A stretch of DNA of 63,788 bases. Source: Flavobacteriaceae bacterium (GTDB taxonomy: Bacteria > Bacteroidota > Bacteroidia > Flavobacteriales > Flavobacteriaceae). The translations under genes and the position numbers were made by a program. Of this stretch, positions 53,324-60,677 are shown piece after piece. Where the stretch lies: positions 1 through 63,788 of the forward strand of contig SIHP01000017.1 in assembly GCA_004762155.1 (NCBI GenBank). The letters run 5' to 3'. Position 1 is the stretch's first letter; every line of letters begins with the position of its first letter. The notes under the pieces are model-generated. The model had not been told where the DNA came from. It did not search any database and worked only from the letters and a program-made list of their open reading frames with translations.

Positions 53324-53422
53324 CAACCTGAAAGTAAGTTCTTATTTTTTTATTAATTTACTTAAAAAACATAATAATAAATACCCGTATTATAAAATAT
53401 AATAGGTAAAACACTCTATAGG

Positions 53423-54430
53423 ATGTTAAATATATTTAGTCAAAATGAAATCAATGACCTTATAACTCATAAAGAAGGTGAAGTTAAATTAGGTGAACAA
53501 ATTCTTGTGTTAAACAATGACAATGATTTCTTTGAAGAAGTAGAAAACTCAAGAGCTAGCTTTGTTATCATTGGAGTTCCAGAAGATATTGGTGTTAAAG
53601 TTAATACTGGAATTGGTGGTACACACACTTCCTTTTTACCTGCTTTAAAAGCGTTTTTAAATACTTATGAGAACTTATTTATTAGCGGAAAAAACATCTT
53701 GGCTTTAGGCTATTTGGATTATTTAGAAACTGTAGAAGAATTTGTTGCTAATGATCCTGAAAAAAGTGATTATTTGGTAAAACAAATAGACAAAGACTTA
53801 TCTGAATTAATTCATTTTTTAATATCTGTTGGTAAAACACCTATTATAATTGGTGGTGGACAAAACAATGCTTATGGAAATATTAAAGGAGTTTCTACTG
53901 CTAAAAAACAAGCTATTAATGTTATTAATTTAGATTCGCATACCGATTTACAACAATTAGAAGAACGTCATAGCGGAAATGCTTTTTCTTACGCTTTAAA
54001 AGATGGGTATTTAGACAATTATTTTATGTTTGGCCTGCATGAGAACTATACTCCACAATACATTTTTGAATATATACATGATCATCTTAATATCGAGTAC
54101 AATATGTTTGAAGAAATTGAGATTTATAAATCAACTACATTTGAAAGTGAATTACAAAGAGCCAAAAACTTTATAGAAGACAAACCTTTCGGATTAGAAA
54201 TAGATTTAGATTCCCTAGAATCTTTTCCAAGTAATGCAATGGCACCAAGCGGATTTTCATCACAACAAGTTCGCAGGTTTGTTCATTATTTTGGAAATAA
54301 CAAAAATGTTAGTTATTTACATATTTCAGAAGGTAATCCTTTAATGAGTAACGCTAAAGACAACACCAACCAAGTAGGTAAGTTTATAAGCTATTTAATT
54401 TCAGATTTTATTAAAGCCAAAAACTATTAG
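53423..54430 (+). CDS. arginase/formimidoylglutamase-family protein with altered metal site
   Basis: A 335-residue ureohydrolase-fold protein: IIIGGGQNNAYGNIKG (residues about 142-157), NLDSHTD (Asp171, His173, Asp175), HSGNAFSYAL, FGLHENYTPQYIF, and EIDLDSLES (Asp261, Asp263). The family uses two Mn ions, one bound by the His of GGGHD/GGGHN. Here that His is Gln147 (codon CAA), one base from a His codon. The second metal group looks intact. In Flavobacteriia I recall this family as GGGHNN, so the change is unusual. Activity may be lost or altered. Confidence 0.75.
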   Translation: MLNIFSQNEINDLITHKEGEVKLGEQILVLNNDNDFFEEVENSRASFVIIGVPEDIGVKVNTGIGGTHTSFLPALKAFLNTYENLFISGKNILALGYLDYLETVEEFVANDPEKSDYLVKQIDKDLSELIHFLISVGKTPIIIGGGQNNAYGNIKGVSTAKKQAINVINLDSHTDLQQLEERHSGNAFSYALKDGYLDNYFMFGLHENYTPQYIFEYIHDHLNIEYNMFEEIEIYKSTTFESELQRAKNFIEDKPFGLEIDLDSLESFPSNAMAPSGFSSQQVRRFVHYFGNNKNVSYLHISEGNPLMSNAKDNTNQVGKFISYLISDFIKAKNY

Positions 54431-54677
54431 ATTTAAGTTTTATATCATTTCTTGTTTGAAATTACTGTAAAATAAAATGATGATTTTTTGCTTTATACCA
54501 GATATAAAAATAAAGCATAGCCATAGCTAAGGTTTCTTTTTCTATTGAAGTAGAAAGTGAAAAAGGGCGTTTTATTACAGTTATTTTATATGAGAAATGG
54601 TATTAATCTTCAACAAATATTTTATCTTTAGGCTAATCATTTAAAAATTGAATTTTTGATTCTTAAAAGCTAAAAAA

Positions 54678-55010
54678 ATGAATGAATTAAGTTGGAATGA
54701 CTTTACTAAAGTTGAAATGCGTGTTGGTACTATTATAAATGCTGAAGTGTTTAAAGAAGCACGAAAACCAGCATTAAAAGTTCAAATAGACTTTGGCGAA
54801 TTAGGAATAAGAAAAACATCAGCTCAAATAACAAAATTATATACTCCAGCGGAAATTATAGGTAAACAAGTTATTGCTGTTGTTAATTTTCCGCCTAAAC
54901 AAATAGCTAATTTTATGAGTGAGTGTTTAATTTTAGGTGCTGTAGAAGGTGATAAAGTAACACTACTTTCTTCGGATCAACAGGTTCCTAATGGAACAAA
55001 AATTGGATAA
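54678..55010 (+). CDS. csaA: CsaA-type tRNA-binding protein
   Basis: A 110-residue OB-fold protein: SWNDFTKVEMRVGTIINAEV, KALKVQIDFGELGIRKTSAQ region, and VVNFPPKQIANFMSECLILG. This is the EMAP/CsaA tRNA-binding domain as a free protein, implicated in protein export (a chaperone) in Bacillus. The cytoplasmic role in Bacteroidota is unclear. Monocistronic; nearest upstream -7-like sequence is TATCTTTA (about 54623-54630), one mismatch from consensus. Confidence 0.85.
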   Translation: MNELSWNDFTKVEMRVGTIINAEVFKEARKPALKVQIDFGELGIRKTSAQITKLYTPAEIIGKQVIAVVNFPPKQIANFMSECLILGAVEGDKVTLLSSDQQVPNGTKIG

Positions 55011-55127
55011 TTTAAATTCTAAAAAAACGTAATCTAATTAACCTAAGTCGACATAAGAAAAATGTTTTTTGTTTAAAATTACCTTGTGAAACAAGTCTAT
55101 ATCTATTAATATTTAAAAAGTACAATC

Positions 55128-55152
55128 ACCTTCCGACTCCGATCAAGGAGAC
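55128..55152. repeat. degenerate short repeat (TTCGACT-type)
   Basis: CTTCCGACTCCGATCAAGG with a following AGAC resembles, with changes, a motif (TTCGACTGCGCTCA) that also occurs in inverse form at about 58911-58925. Slightly G+C-rich in an AT-rich spacer. It may be a remnant of an interspersed repeat. Confidence 0.35.
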
Positions 55153-55224
55153 AAATAGTTTATAAAAAACTATATGTCAACACTTTTCAAATCGAACTCT
55201 TGTTTATTATATTAGCAATAAAAA

Positions 55225-55980
55225 CTAGGCAATCCAGTTTTTAAAATCCTTAACTCGTTCTCTACTTACAATAATTTCAGCATCTTTATACGAATGTAAT
55301 TTTAATTGTAAACGAGAATTAGTGTAAGATACAATGTCTTTAATAGCATTAATATGCACTATAAAAGTTCTATTTACTCTAAAAAACTGCTCTGGATCTA
55401 ATTGTTCTTGCCAATATTCTAAAGAGTTATCTATCAAGTAATTTCTATTTTCATTCGTACTCATATATGTTGCCTTGTTTTCTGAAAAAAAGCACTCAAT
55501 CGTATCTGTATGAATAATCTTTAAATGTTGACCTATTTTAATAGTAAACCTCTTTTTATATTTTCTATCTATTGGATTAATTAATAACTTACGAATATCT
55601 TCAATATTAACTTTTAAATCGCTTTGCTTTGGTTGTTGTTCTTTAAACTTATCTACAGCTACTTTTAACTCATCTTCATCAATAGGTTTTAATAAATAAT
55701 CTATCGAATTTAATTTAAACGCTTTTAAAGCATATTCATCATAAGCTGTAGTAAAAATAATTGCAGATTTTACAGGAATTTCTTCAAAAATTTCAAATGA
55801 TAAACCATCAGACAATTGAATATCTAAAAAAATTAAATCTGGATGTTTGTTATTATGAAACCAATTTAAAGACTCTTCTACAGAATGTAACATAGTAGTT
55901 ACTTCTATATCTAAACTCGCTAACATTCTTTGTAAGCGTCTTGCTGCTGGTTTTTCATCTTCAATAATTAATACGTTCAT
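55225..55980 (-). CDS. LytTR response regulator
   Basis: A 251-residue LytR/AlgR-family regulator. Receiver domain residues 1-115: acidic pocket Glu7-Asp8, phospho-acceptor Asp53 in LIFLDIQLSDG, then TTAYDEYALKAF and DYLLKPIDEDEL with the conserved Lys. The LytTR DNA-binding domain (about 140-251) has KKRFTIKIGQHLKIIH, RNYLIDNSLEYWQEQL and FFRVNRTFIVHINAI. Last gene of a leftward operon with a LytS-type kinase upstream; its cognate regulator. Its gene is 9 nt beyond a 2TM-domain gene. Confidence 0.93.
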   Translation of the reverse strand: MNVLIIEDEKPAARRLQRMLASLDIEVTTMLHSVEESLNWFHNNKHPDLIFLDIQLSDGLSFEIFEEIPVKSAIIFTTAYDEYALKAFKLNSIDYLLKPIDEDELKVAVDKFKEQQPKQSDLKVNIEDIRKLLINPIDRKYKKRFTIKIGQHLKIIHTDTIECFFSENKATYMSTNENRNYLIDNSLEYWQEQLDPEQFFRVNRTFIVHINAIKDIVSYTNSRLQLKLHSYKDAEIIVSRERVKDFKNWIA

Positions 55981-55989
55981 TATATATTT

Positions 55990-56334
55990 TTATAATTTAG
56001 AAATTCGTTTTTGTTTCTCTTCTTCTTTTCTCATCAATTCTTCAATCTTTTCTTTTTCCCATTTTTTGGATGTTATATTTCCTAAATTAAAGGTACCTAC
56101 CGCATGGAAAAAAACACCTATTCCCCAAAAAATCCATGTAGAATATAATCCGAAATTACCCAATGCCTCTGAAAGTGTTGCTTGTTCATCGTTCATGATA
56201 CCATAAAGAATAACAGCACTTAAAAAAATATTAACAATAACATACCAAAATAAGTGTGTGTAAAAATCCTTTATTTTTTTTACTTTCTTTTTGGCTAAAA
56301 TATAACGCTCTTCTTCTAAAAAATCTACTTTCAT
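55990..56334 (-). CDS. 2TM-domain protein
   Basis: A 114-residue protein with the 2TM domain (two helices, about residues 26-48 and 68-85). It starts EERYILAKKKVKKIKDFYTH (the 2TM N-motif) and ends with a Lys/Glu-rich coil, EKEKIEELMRKEEEKQKRIS. Such proteins occur beside LytTR systems in Bacteroidota; their role may be signalling at the membrane. Between the LytTR regulator and a second 2TM gene (5 nt apart). Confidence 0.8.
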   Translation of the reverse strand: MKVDFLEEERYILAKKKVKKIKDFYTHLFWYVIVNIFLSAVILYGIMNDEQATLSEALGNFGLYSTWIFWGIGVFFHAVGTFNLGNITSKKWEKEKIEELMRKEEEKQKRISKL

Positions 56335-56339
56335 AAGGC

Positions 56340-56624
56340 TTAAGTTTTATTTTTATCTATTAATTCTTTTATCTTCTTTTCTTCCCATTCTTTGCCAAAA
56401 AACCGATCGCTAAAAACCAGAAGTCCGTGAATTCCTATTGCCACTCCCCAACCTAATACTGAAAACCAAAACCAATGAAAACTTGGCGAAAACATTAAAT
56501 TAACAGCTATAATTATTGGAGTATTTAAAAGGTAAACTACTAAGTGTGCATAAAATCCTTTTATGTCTTTTACTTTCTTTTTTGCTCGTAAATACTCTTT
56601 CTCTTCAATAAAATCATTTTGCAT
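56340..56624 (-). CDS. 2TM-domain protein
   Basis: A 94-residue 2TM-domain protein: EEKEYLRAKKKVKDIKGFYA (start motif), helices about 27-48 and 53-75 with FSPSFHWFWFSVLGWGVAIG, and the end motif KEWEEKKIKELIDKNKT. It is closely similar to the 2TM tail of the kinase at 56741 (FSPGFHWFWFPMAGWG and KDWEEKKIKELMDKDKF), so the two copies probably arose by duplication. Lies 117 nt beyond the kinase stop, same direction. Confidence 0.8.
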   Translation of the reverse strand: MQNDFIEEKEYLRAKKKVKDIKGFYAHLVVYLLNTPIIIAVNLMFSPSFHWFWFSVLGWGVAIGIHGLLVFSDRFFGKEWEEKKIKELIDKNKT

Positions 56625-56740
56625 ATTCTTTTTTTTTTTAAGTGATTAATACACAGAAGTAAATTCTTAATTATTTTACTTTAAGTAAATATACTCGATG
56701 CAAGAATCTGGTAATCTAACCATTGACTATCACCCTGCGA

Positions 56741-58078
56741 TTAAAACTTATCTTTATCCATTAATTCTTTTATCTTCTTTTCTTCCCAATCTTTACCTAA
56801 TACAATATTGTATCCGTAAGCTTCTAATGCATGGAATAATAGTCCTATTCCCCAACCTGCCATTGGAAACCAAAACCAGTGAAAACCTGGCGAAAAACGT
56901 AAATTAATGATAATTAACACGGGTATAAAAACACAATACGATACTACATTTTTATAAAATTCTTTAATTTTCTCTACTCTTTCTACAGCTCTTACGTAGC
57001 TGCTATTTTCAAAATTATTATCTGTTACTTTCATAATATTACTTGATTTTTTTAACAGTGGTAAACTCACTGTAAATGTTTTGTTATTATTTTCTATACG
57101 AATTGTTTCCTTGGATATTAATCCATACCTATCTGCTATATTTTGTAAGCCAACTTTAGTACCTTTTCCTATAGCTTCTTTTGGATTTAAATTATTACTT
57201 ATTTTTAAAAATCCGTTTTCTTCAAAAATTGATATACATAAAGGTTTTGAAGTAGAAACTACATTATGTTTCACCGCATTTTCTAATAATAATTGTAACG
57301 AAAGTGGCACTATTTTCAAATCTGAATTTGGTATTTTTTCTGATATTTTAAACTCCAAAGCATCTTCAAAACGCATTTGTAAAAGCTCCATATACGTTCT
57401 TGCAAACTTTAGTTCTTCTTCTATTGGTATCAATTCTTTATTTCGTTGTTCTAATACATACCTATATACTTTAGATAATTTAGTTGTAAAACGTTCTGCT
57501 TGTTTTGGATTTTCACTTATTAACGAAGTCAATACATTTAAACTATTAAATAAAAAATGTGGATCTATTTGACTTTTTAAAGTTTCAAACTTTGCCGATT
57601 CTGTTTTAGCCACAATTTGTTGTTGTGTACTTTCTTGTTTTATAGAGTTTTTCCACTCAAACATAAAACCTCTTGCATGTAAAAAGGCAGAAATTCCAAA
57701 AGAAAAAATCATCCAAAAAATGTGTCTCCAAATCATTGGGAATTTGAAAAACTCATCAATATTCTCTCCTTGTATTTTAATAAACAAAACATAATGTATT
57801 ATTAAAATTACTGGAACAGTATACAAAACAGTAACAATAATCCCTACCCAAACTCTTTTATTCGTTTCCTTAACCCAATCCCATTTAACACTTAAAAAAT
57901 CATTTAAAAGCCCTTGTCCAAATCCTAATCCAAACGAATATAATGCAGATACTCCTAATGAAATAAACAATGGTTTTACTGTGTAATTTCCGTTTAGGAT
58001 ATAAAATAAAACACCTAATATTAAAGTAATTTTTACAGCTAATTTAAATTCGTCTTTTATTTTTTTTATATCTAACAT
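56741..58078 (-). CDS. LytS-type sensor histidine kinase fused to a 2TM domain
   Basis: A 445-residue kinase. Four membrane helices (about residues 13-30, 36-60, 78-100, 115-137), then the LytS/His_kinase motif KSQIDPHFLFNSL with His174, the N-box LLLENAVKHN (Asn267) and a short G-box GKGTKVGLQN. After SLPLLKKSSNI the chain runs into a complete 2TM domain starting at Met349 (MKVTDNN), with FSPGFHWFWFPMAGWGIG. The junction codons lie on an A7 run (57047-57053); one more A would stop the kinase there. It signals to the LytTR regulator. The input is unknown. Confidence 0.85.
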   Translation of the reverse strand: MLDIKKIKDEFKLAVKITLILGVLFYILNGNYTVKPLFISLGVSALYSFGLGFGQGLLNDFLSVKWDWVKETNKRVWVGIIVTVLYTVPVILIIHYVLFIKIQGENIDEFFKFPMIWRHIFWMIFSFGISAFLHARGFMFEWKNSIKQESTQQQIVAKTESAKFETLKSQIDPHFLFNSLNVLTSLISENPKQAERFTTKLSKVYRYVLEQRNKELIPIEEELKFARTYMELLQMRFEDALEFKISEKIPNSDLKIVPLSLQLLLENAVKHNVVSTSKPLCISIFEENGFLKISNNLNPKEAIGKGTKVGLQNIADRYGLISKETIRIENNNKTFTVSLPLLKKSSNIMKVTDNNFENSSYVRAVERVEKIKEFYKNVVSYCVFIPVLIIINLRFSPGFHWFWFPMAGWGIGLLFHALEAYGYNIVLGKDWEEKKIKELMDKDKF

Positions 58079-58172
58079 TCCTTTGTTTTAGTATTTTTTT
58101 CAGTTACCTTTTTATTATAGTACACTTATTTTGTACTCTTTTTAAGATAATTATCTTGCTGGTAACTTTGTT

Positions 58173-58586
58173 TTATAGTTTAATTTCTAAAGATACATTT
58201 TTATCAGAAACCATAAATTTTGCATTGTAATATTGAGGTGGACCAAAACTCATTACATTATTAGAAGCTCCATAATCTTCCATTGGCATTCCTTGTGGTG
58301 AAAAATCCATTTTACCGTTGCTATTTTTATCATGATAACAAGTTATTGCATATTCGCCATCTGGTACATTTTCAAATACAATAGTACTTTTTCCATTTAC
58401 TATTTTTGATGATTTCCCTTGTAATGGTATTGTTAAAAATCCTGCTTCATCAAACAAAGCAAAAGTAATTTTCCCTTGATTAGAACTTGCGTTTACAACT
58501 GTTACGGTAATTGTTTTCTTTTCATCTGTTGAAGGATTTGTAAAGATCATTATTGCTGATACTAAAAAAGTAAATAAAATTTGCAT
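58173..58586 (-). CDS. DUF2141 exported protein
   Basis: A 137-residue protein with a signal peptide (about 1-15) and the DUF2141 domain: ITVTVVNASSNQGKITFALF, VFENVPDGEYAITCYHDKNS, NGKMDFSPQGMPMEDYGASN, and MSFGPPQYYNAKFMV. DUF2141 proteins are predicted periplasmic or outer-membrane linked beta proteins of unknown function. It is upstream of the kinase operon with a 94-nt gap and could be co-transcribed. Confidence 0.85.
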   Translation of the reverse strand: MQILFTFLVSAIMIFTNPSTDEKKTITVTVVNASSNQGKITFALFDEAGFLTIPLQGKSSKIVNGKSTIVFENVPDGEYAITCYHDKNSNGKMDFSPQGMPMEDYGASNNVMSFGPPQYYNAKFMVSDKNVSLEIKL

Positions 58587-59060
58587 AGTGTAAAGTTTTT
58601 ATGATTAATTATACTACAAAGATGCAGCTGAACACTCCTTTTTAAAAGTAAACCTAACCGAGTTGTTGTTTCATTAGGATGAATTGTAAAAATGTATAGC
58701 TCTAAGAAATAAATTTCCTTGATACAAGCATATGAGCTATTTCAAAGAATTTATTTTTTCACTTTTAATGAAAGAATCTAGGAATTCAAACCTAGTTATC
58801 GCACTGCGATTAAAATAAGTTGGGCGTTCCCTAAAGGTCGGGCTTTCGCTACTCGCTTTTTGGCAAAATGAAATTATTTTACAAAAAGAGCTCAAACAAA
58901 TCGCCTGCGTTGAGCGCAGTCGAACCGCTCTATCCCTAACGCAAAATAAAATTAGAAAATAATGCTAACTATTTTTTAATTTATAAAACTTATTTTTACT
59001 AAAAATTGCATTTGAAAACACATACTGATACAATAAGTATTGTTATGTACCCAATACACT
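58587..59060. other. spacer with repeat-like element
   Basis: 474 nt without a gene. From about 58818 the base composition rises, with an element at 58830-58942 described separately. The right part is AT-rich. Confidence 0.45.
58838..58942. repeat. G+C-richer non-coding element (GCGTTCCCTAA ... TCCCTAACGC)
   Basis: Begins with GGGCGTTCCCTAAAGGTCGG and ends with CTATCCCTAACGC. The ends contain a CCCTAA repeat and GCGTT/AACGC terminal arms. In between is a pair of CTTTTTGGC/ACAAAAAGAG parts and an internal GAGCGCAGTCGAA. I recall very similar sequence scattered through Bacteroidota genomes, but cannot check it here. No frame spans it. It could be a small mobile or palindromic element. Confidence 0.55.
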
Positions 59061-59729
59061 ATGAAATTAAAACTATCCTTAATAGTAACTTTAGTTATTG
59101 TTCAAATATCTTGGACTCAAAAATGCGACTTTAAAATCCGTGAAATATCTAGTACAATAATCGGGAGTTCGGAACTTATTCAAAAATCGGAATATGACAG
59201 TATTATCTCAGAAAAATTTATTGACTTTACTCCTATATCTGAACAACAGGTGATTCATAAATATCCTAAAATCTTTAAACGTGTTGACTCTTGTCTGACT
59301 TACAATTCCAAAATCAAAGAAAACAAAATTTGTAAAAACAGAATACAACCTAGAGAATATTCAGACTATAAAGTTATTGGGAGTTATTCTGGTAATATTG
59401 TTGTTGAGTTTCAAGAGTATGAAGGTTGGGGGTTTATATCGATTGATAAAAAAAATGGAGCCTCTTTTTTCAGTTTAGGTAAACCATTAACTTCAAATGG
59501 CAAAACTGCTATCTCATATTCTAATTATTATGGAGAAGAAGAAATTGCTTTAACCAATTTAAAAACCAAACAACAATACGTAATAGTTATTGCTCATTGG
59601 TCTACTATTGAATCAAAAACATATAAAAACACTTATTATTTAAAGCTTCAATCTACATTTTGTTCAAACAATAGAAAAGAATTCAATTATTTAAAGATAA
59701 AGCTAAACACCAAAACATCCACAGATTAA
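59061..59729 (+). CDS. exported protein of unknown function
   Basis: A 222-residue protein, not recognised. ATG 59061 gives a signal peptide (MKLKLSLIVTLVIVQISWTQ), better than the TTG at 59040. The mature part has two Cys (CDFKIREISSTIIG, SCLTYNSKIKENKICKNRI) and a YYGEEEIALTNLKTK stretch. It stands directly before a barstar-like gene (9 nt), so could be a partner or the target of that inhibitor, but no nuclease motif is visible. Confidence 0.55.
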   Translation: MKLKLSLIVTLVIVQISWTQKCDFKIREISSTIIGSSELIQKSEYDSIISEKFIDFTPISEQQVIHKYPKIFKRVDSCLTYNSKIKENKICKNRIQPREYSDYKVIGSYSGNIVVEFQEYEGWGFISIDKKNGASFFSLGKPLTSNGKTAISYSNYYGEEEIALTNLKTKQQYVIVIAHWSTIESKTYKNTYYLKLQSTFCSNNRKEFNYLKIKLNTKTSTD

Positions 59730-59738
59730 AAATTAGTA

Positions 59739-60242
59739 ATGAAACTGAATGAAGATACAATAGAAAGAGATATTGAAATTCTTAAAAACGGACCAATTTG
59801 CAAATACTACAAGAATACAATCTTGGATGAGGATATAAAATGGTTTCTTAATAACAATTATGAAGTTATAGAATTGAATGTCAGAAATTGGACTAGAAAA
59901 AATGCACATAAAAATTTAAAAGAAGCTTTGAATTTCCCTGATTACTATGGAGAAAATTTAAATGCTTTTAATGATTGTATTGGCGATTTGTATAATAAAA
60001 GATATAAAGGTTTACTACTCGTTTTTAGATCTTATGATCATTTTGTTGATGAAAATAGATCTTTTGCAGAAAGCATACTTGATAGTATTACTTATGAATC
60101 AAGAATTTGGTTATTAACAGGACAAAAATTAATAGGACTTGTTCAATCTAATAATCCTGATTTGGAATTCTCAAAATTAGGAGGTATAAATCCTGGTTGG
60201 AATTCATATGAATGGTTAAACTCAAACAGAAAAAAACAATGA
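59739..60242 (+). CDS. barstar-family protein
   Basis: A 167-residue protein with a barstar (barnase inhibitor) domain: EALNFPDYYGENLNAFNDCI (the helix and acidic segment that bind the RNase), GDLYNKRYKGLLLVFRSYD, ESILDSITYESRIWLL. An N-terminal 35 residues and a C-terminal Gly/Asn-rich tail extend it beyond the usual 90. Typical role is inhibiting a secreted ribonuclease. No barnase-like gene is in sight, so it may be an orphan immunity protein. Its stop overlaps the next start (ATGA). Confidence 0.8.
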   Translation: MKLNEDTIERDIEILKNGPICKYYKNTILDEDIKWFLNNNYEVIELNVRNWTRKNAHKNLKEALNFPDYYGENLNAFNDCIGDLYNKRYKGLLLVFRSYDHFVDENRSFAESILDSITYESRIWLLTGQKLIGLVQSNNPDLEFSKLGGINPGWNSYEWLNSNRKKQ

Positions 60243-60640
60243 AAAATCTACTAATTTTATCAATATTAATAGTTACATATCAATCAATTAACACAAAACA
60301 AATGGATTTAAAAAATGAAAAAGTAAAAGCACATTCTTTTTTAAAAGAAATGTATGAAGACCAATATTTCCCTAATACTATTGTTGACAAAGGGAAAACT
60401 ATTTTAATTAATCTTTGTGCTAAAATAGAAAACGAAAAACCTAATACGCTTCAAGAGCTTTACAAATTAAGTCATAAAGCAACAGATGAATTCAATGATT
60501 TACAAGAAGAATTTTATGAAAATGATAGCGAAATAGAAACTGCTGCACGAGAATGTATTGCTATGGATTTTGAGTTTATTGCCAAAGCATACGGTTTTAA
60601 TGCAGATGTAGAAGAATTAATTGCAACTAGAGATTGGTAA
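60239..60640 (+). CDS. DUF5713-family protein
   Basis: A 133-residue protein. Residues 30-133 match DUF5713: HSFLKEMYEDQYFPNTIVDK, GKTILINLCAKIENEKPNTL, YKLSHKATDEFNDLQEEFYE and the end DVEELIATRDW. I recall homologues as cytoplasmic and starting near MDLKNEKV. Here a hydrophobic stretch (MKNLLILSILIVTYQ) precedes, either a signal peptide or non-coding DNA with start at the in-frame ATG 60302. Overlaps the barstar stop. Function unknown. Confidence 0.75.
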   Translation: MKNLLILSILIVTYQSINTKQMDLKNEKVKAHSFLKEMYEDQYFPNTIVDKGKTILINLCAKIENEKPNTLQELYKLSHKATDEFNDLQEEFYENDSEIETAARECIAMDFEFIAKAYGFNADVEELIATRDW

Positions 60641-60677
60641 ATAGTATAGAATATTTGACTCTTAGAAAAGAATACAA

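Noticed and set aside
57081..57572. 163-codon frame on the plus strand inside the kinase
   Set aside because: Antisense to the LytS-type kinase with all its motifs; no start signal or homology seen.
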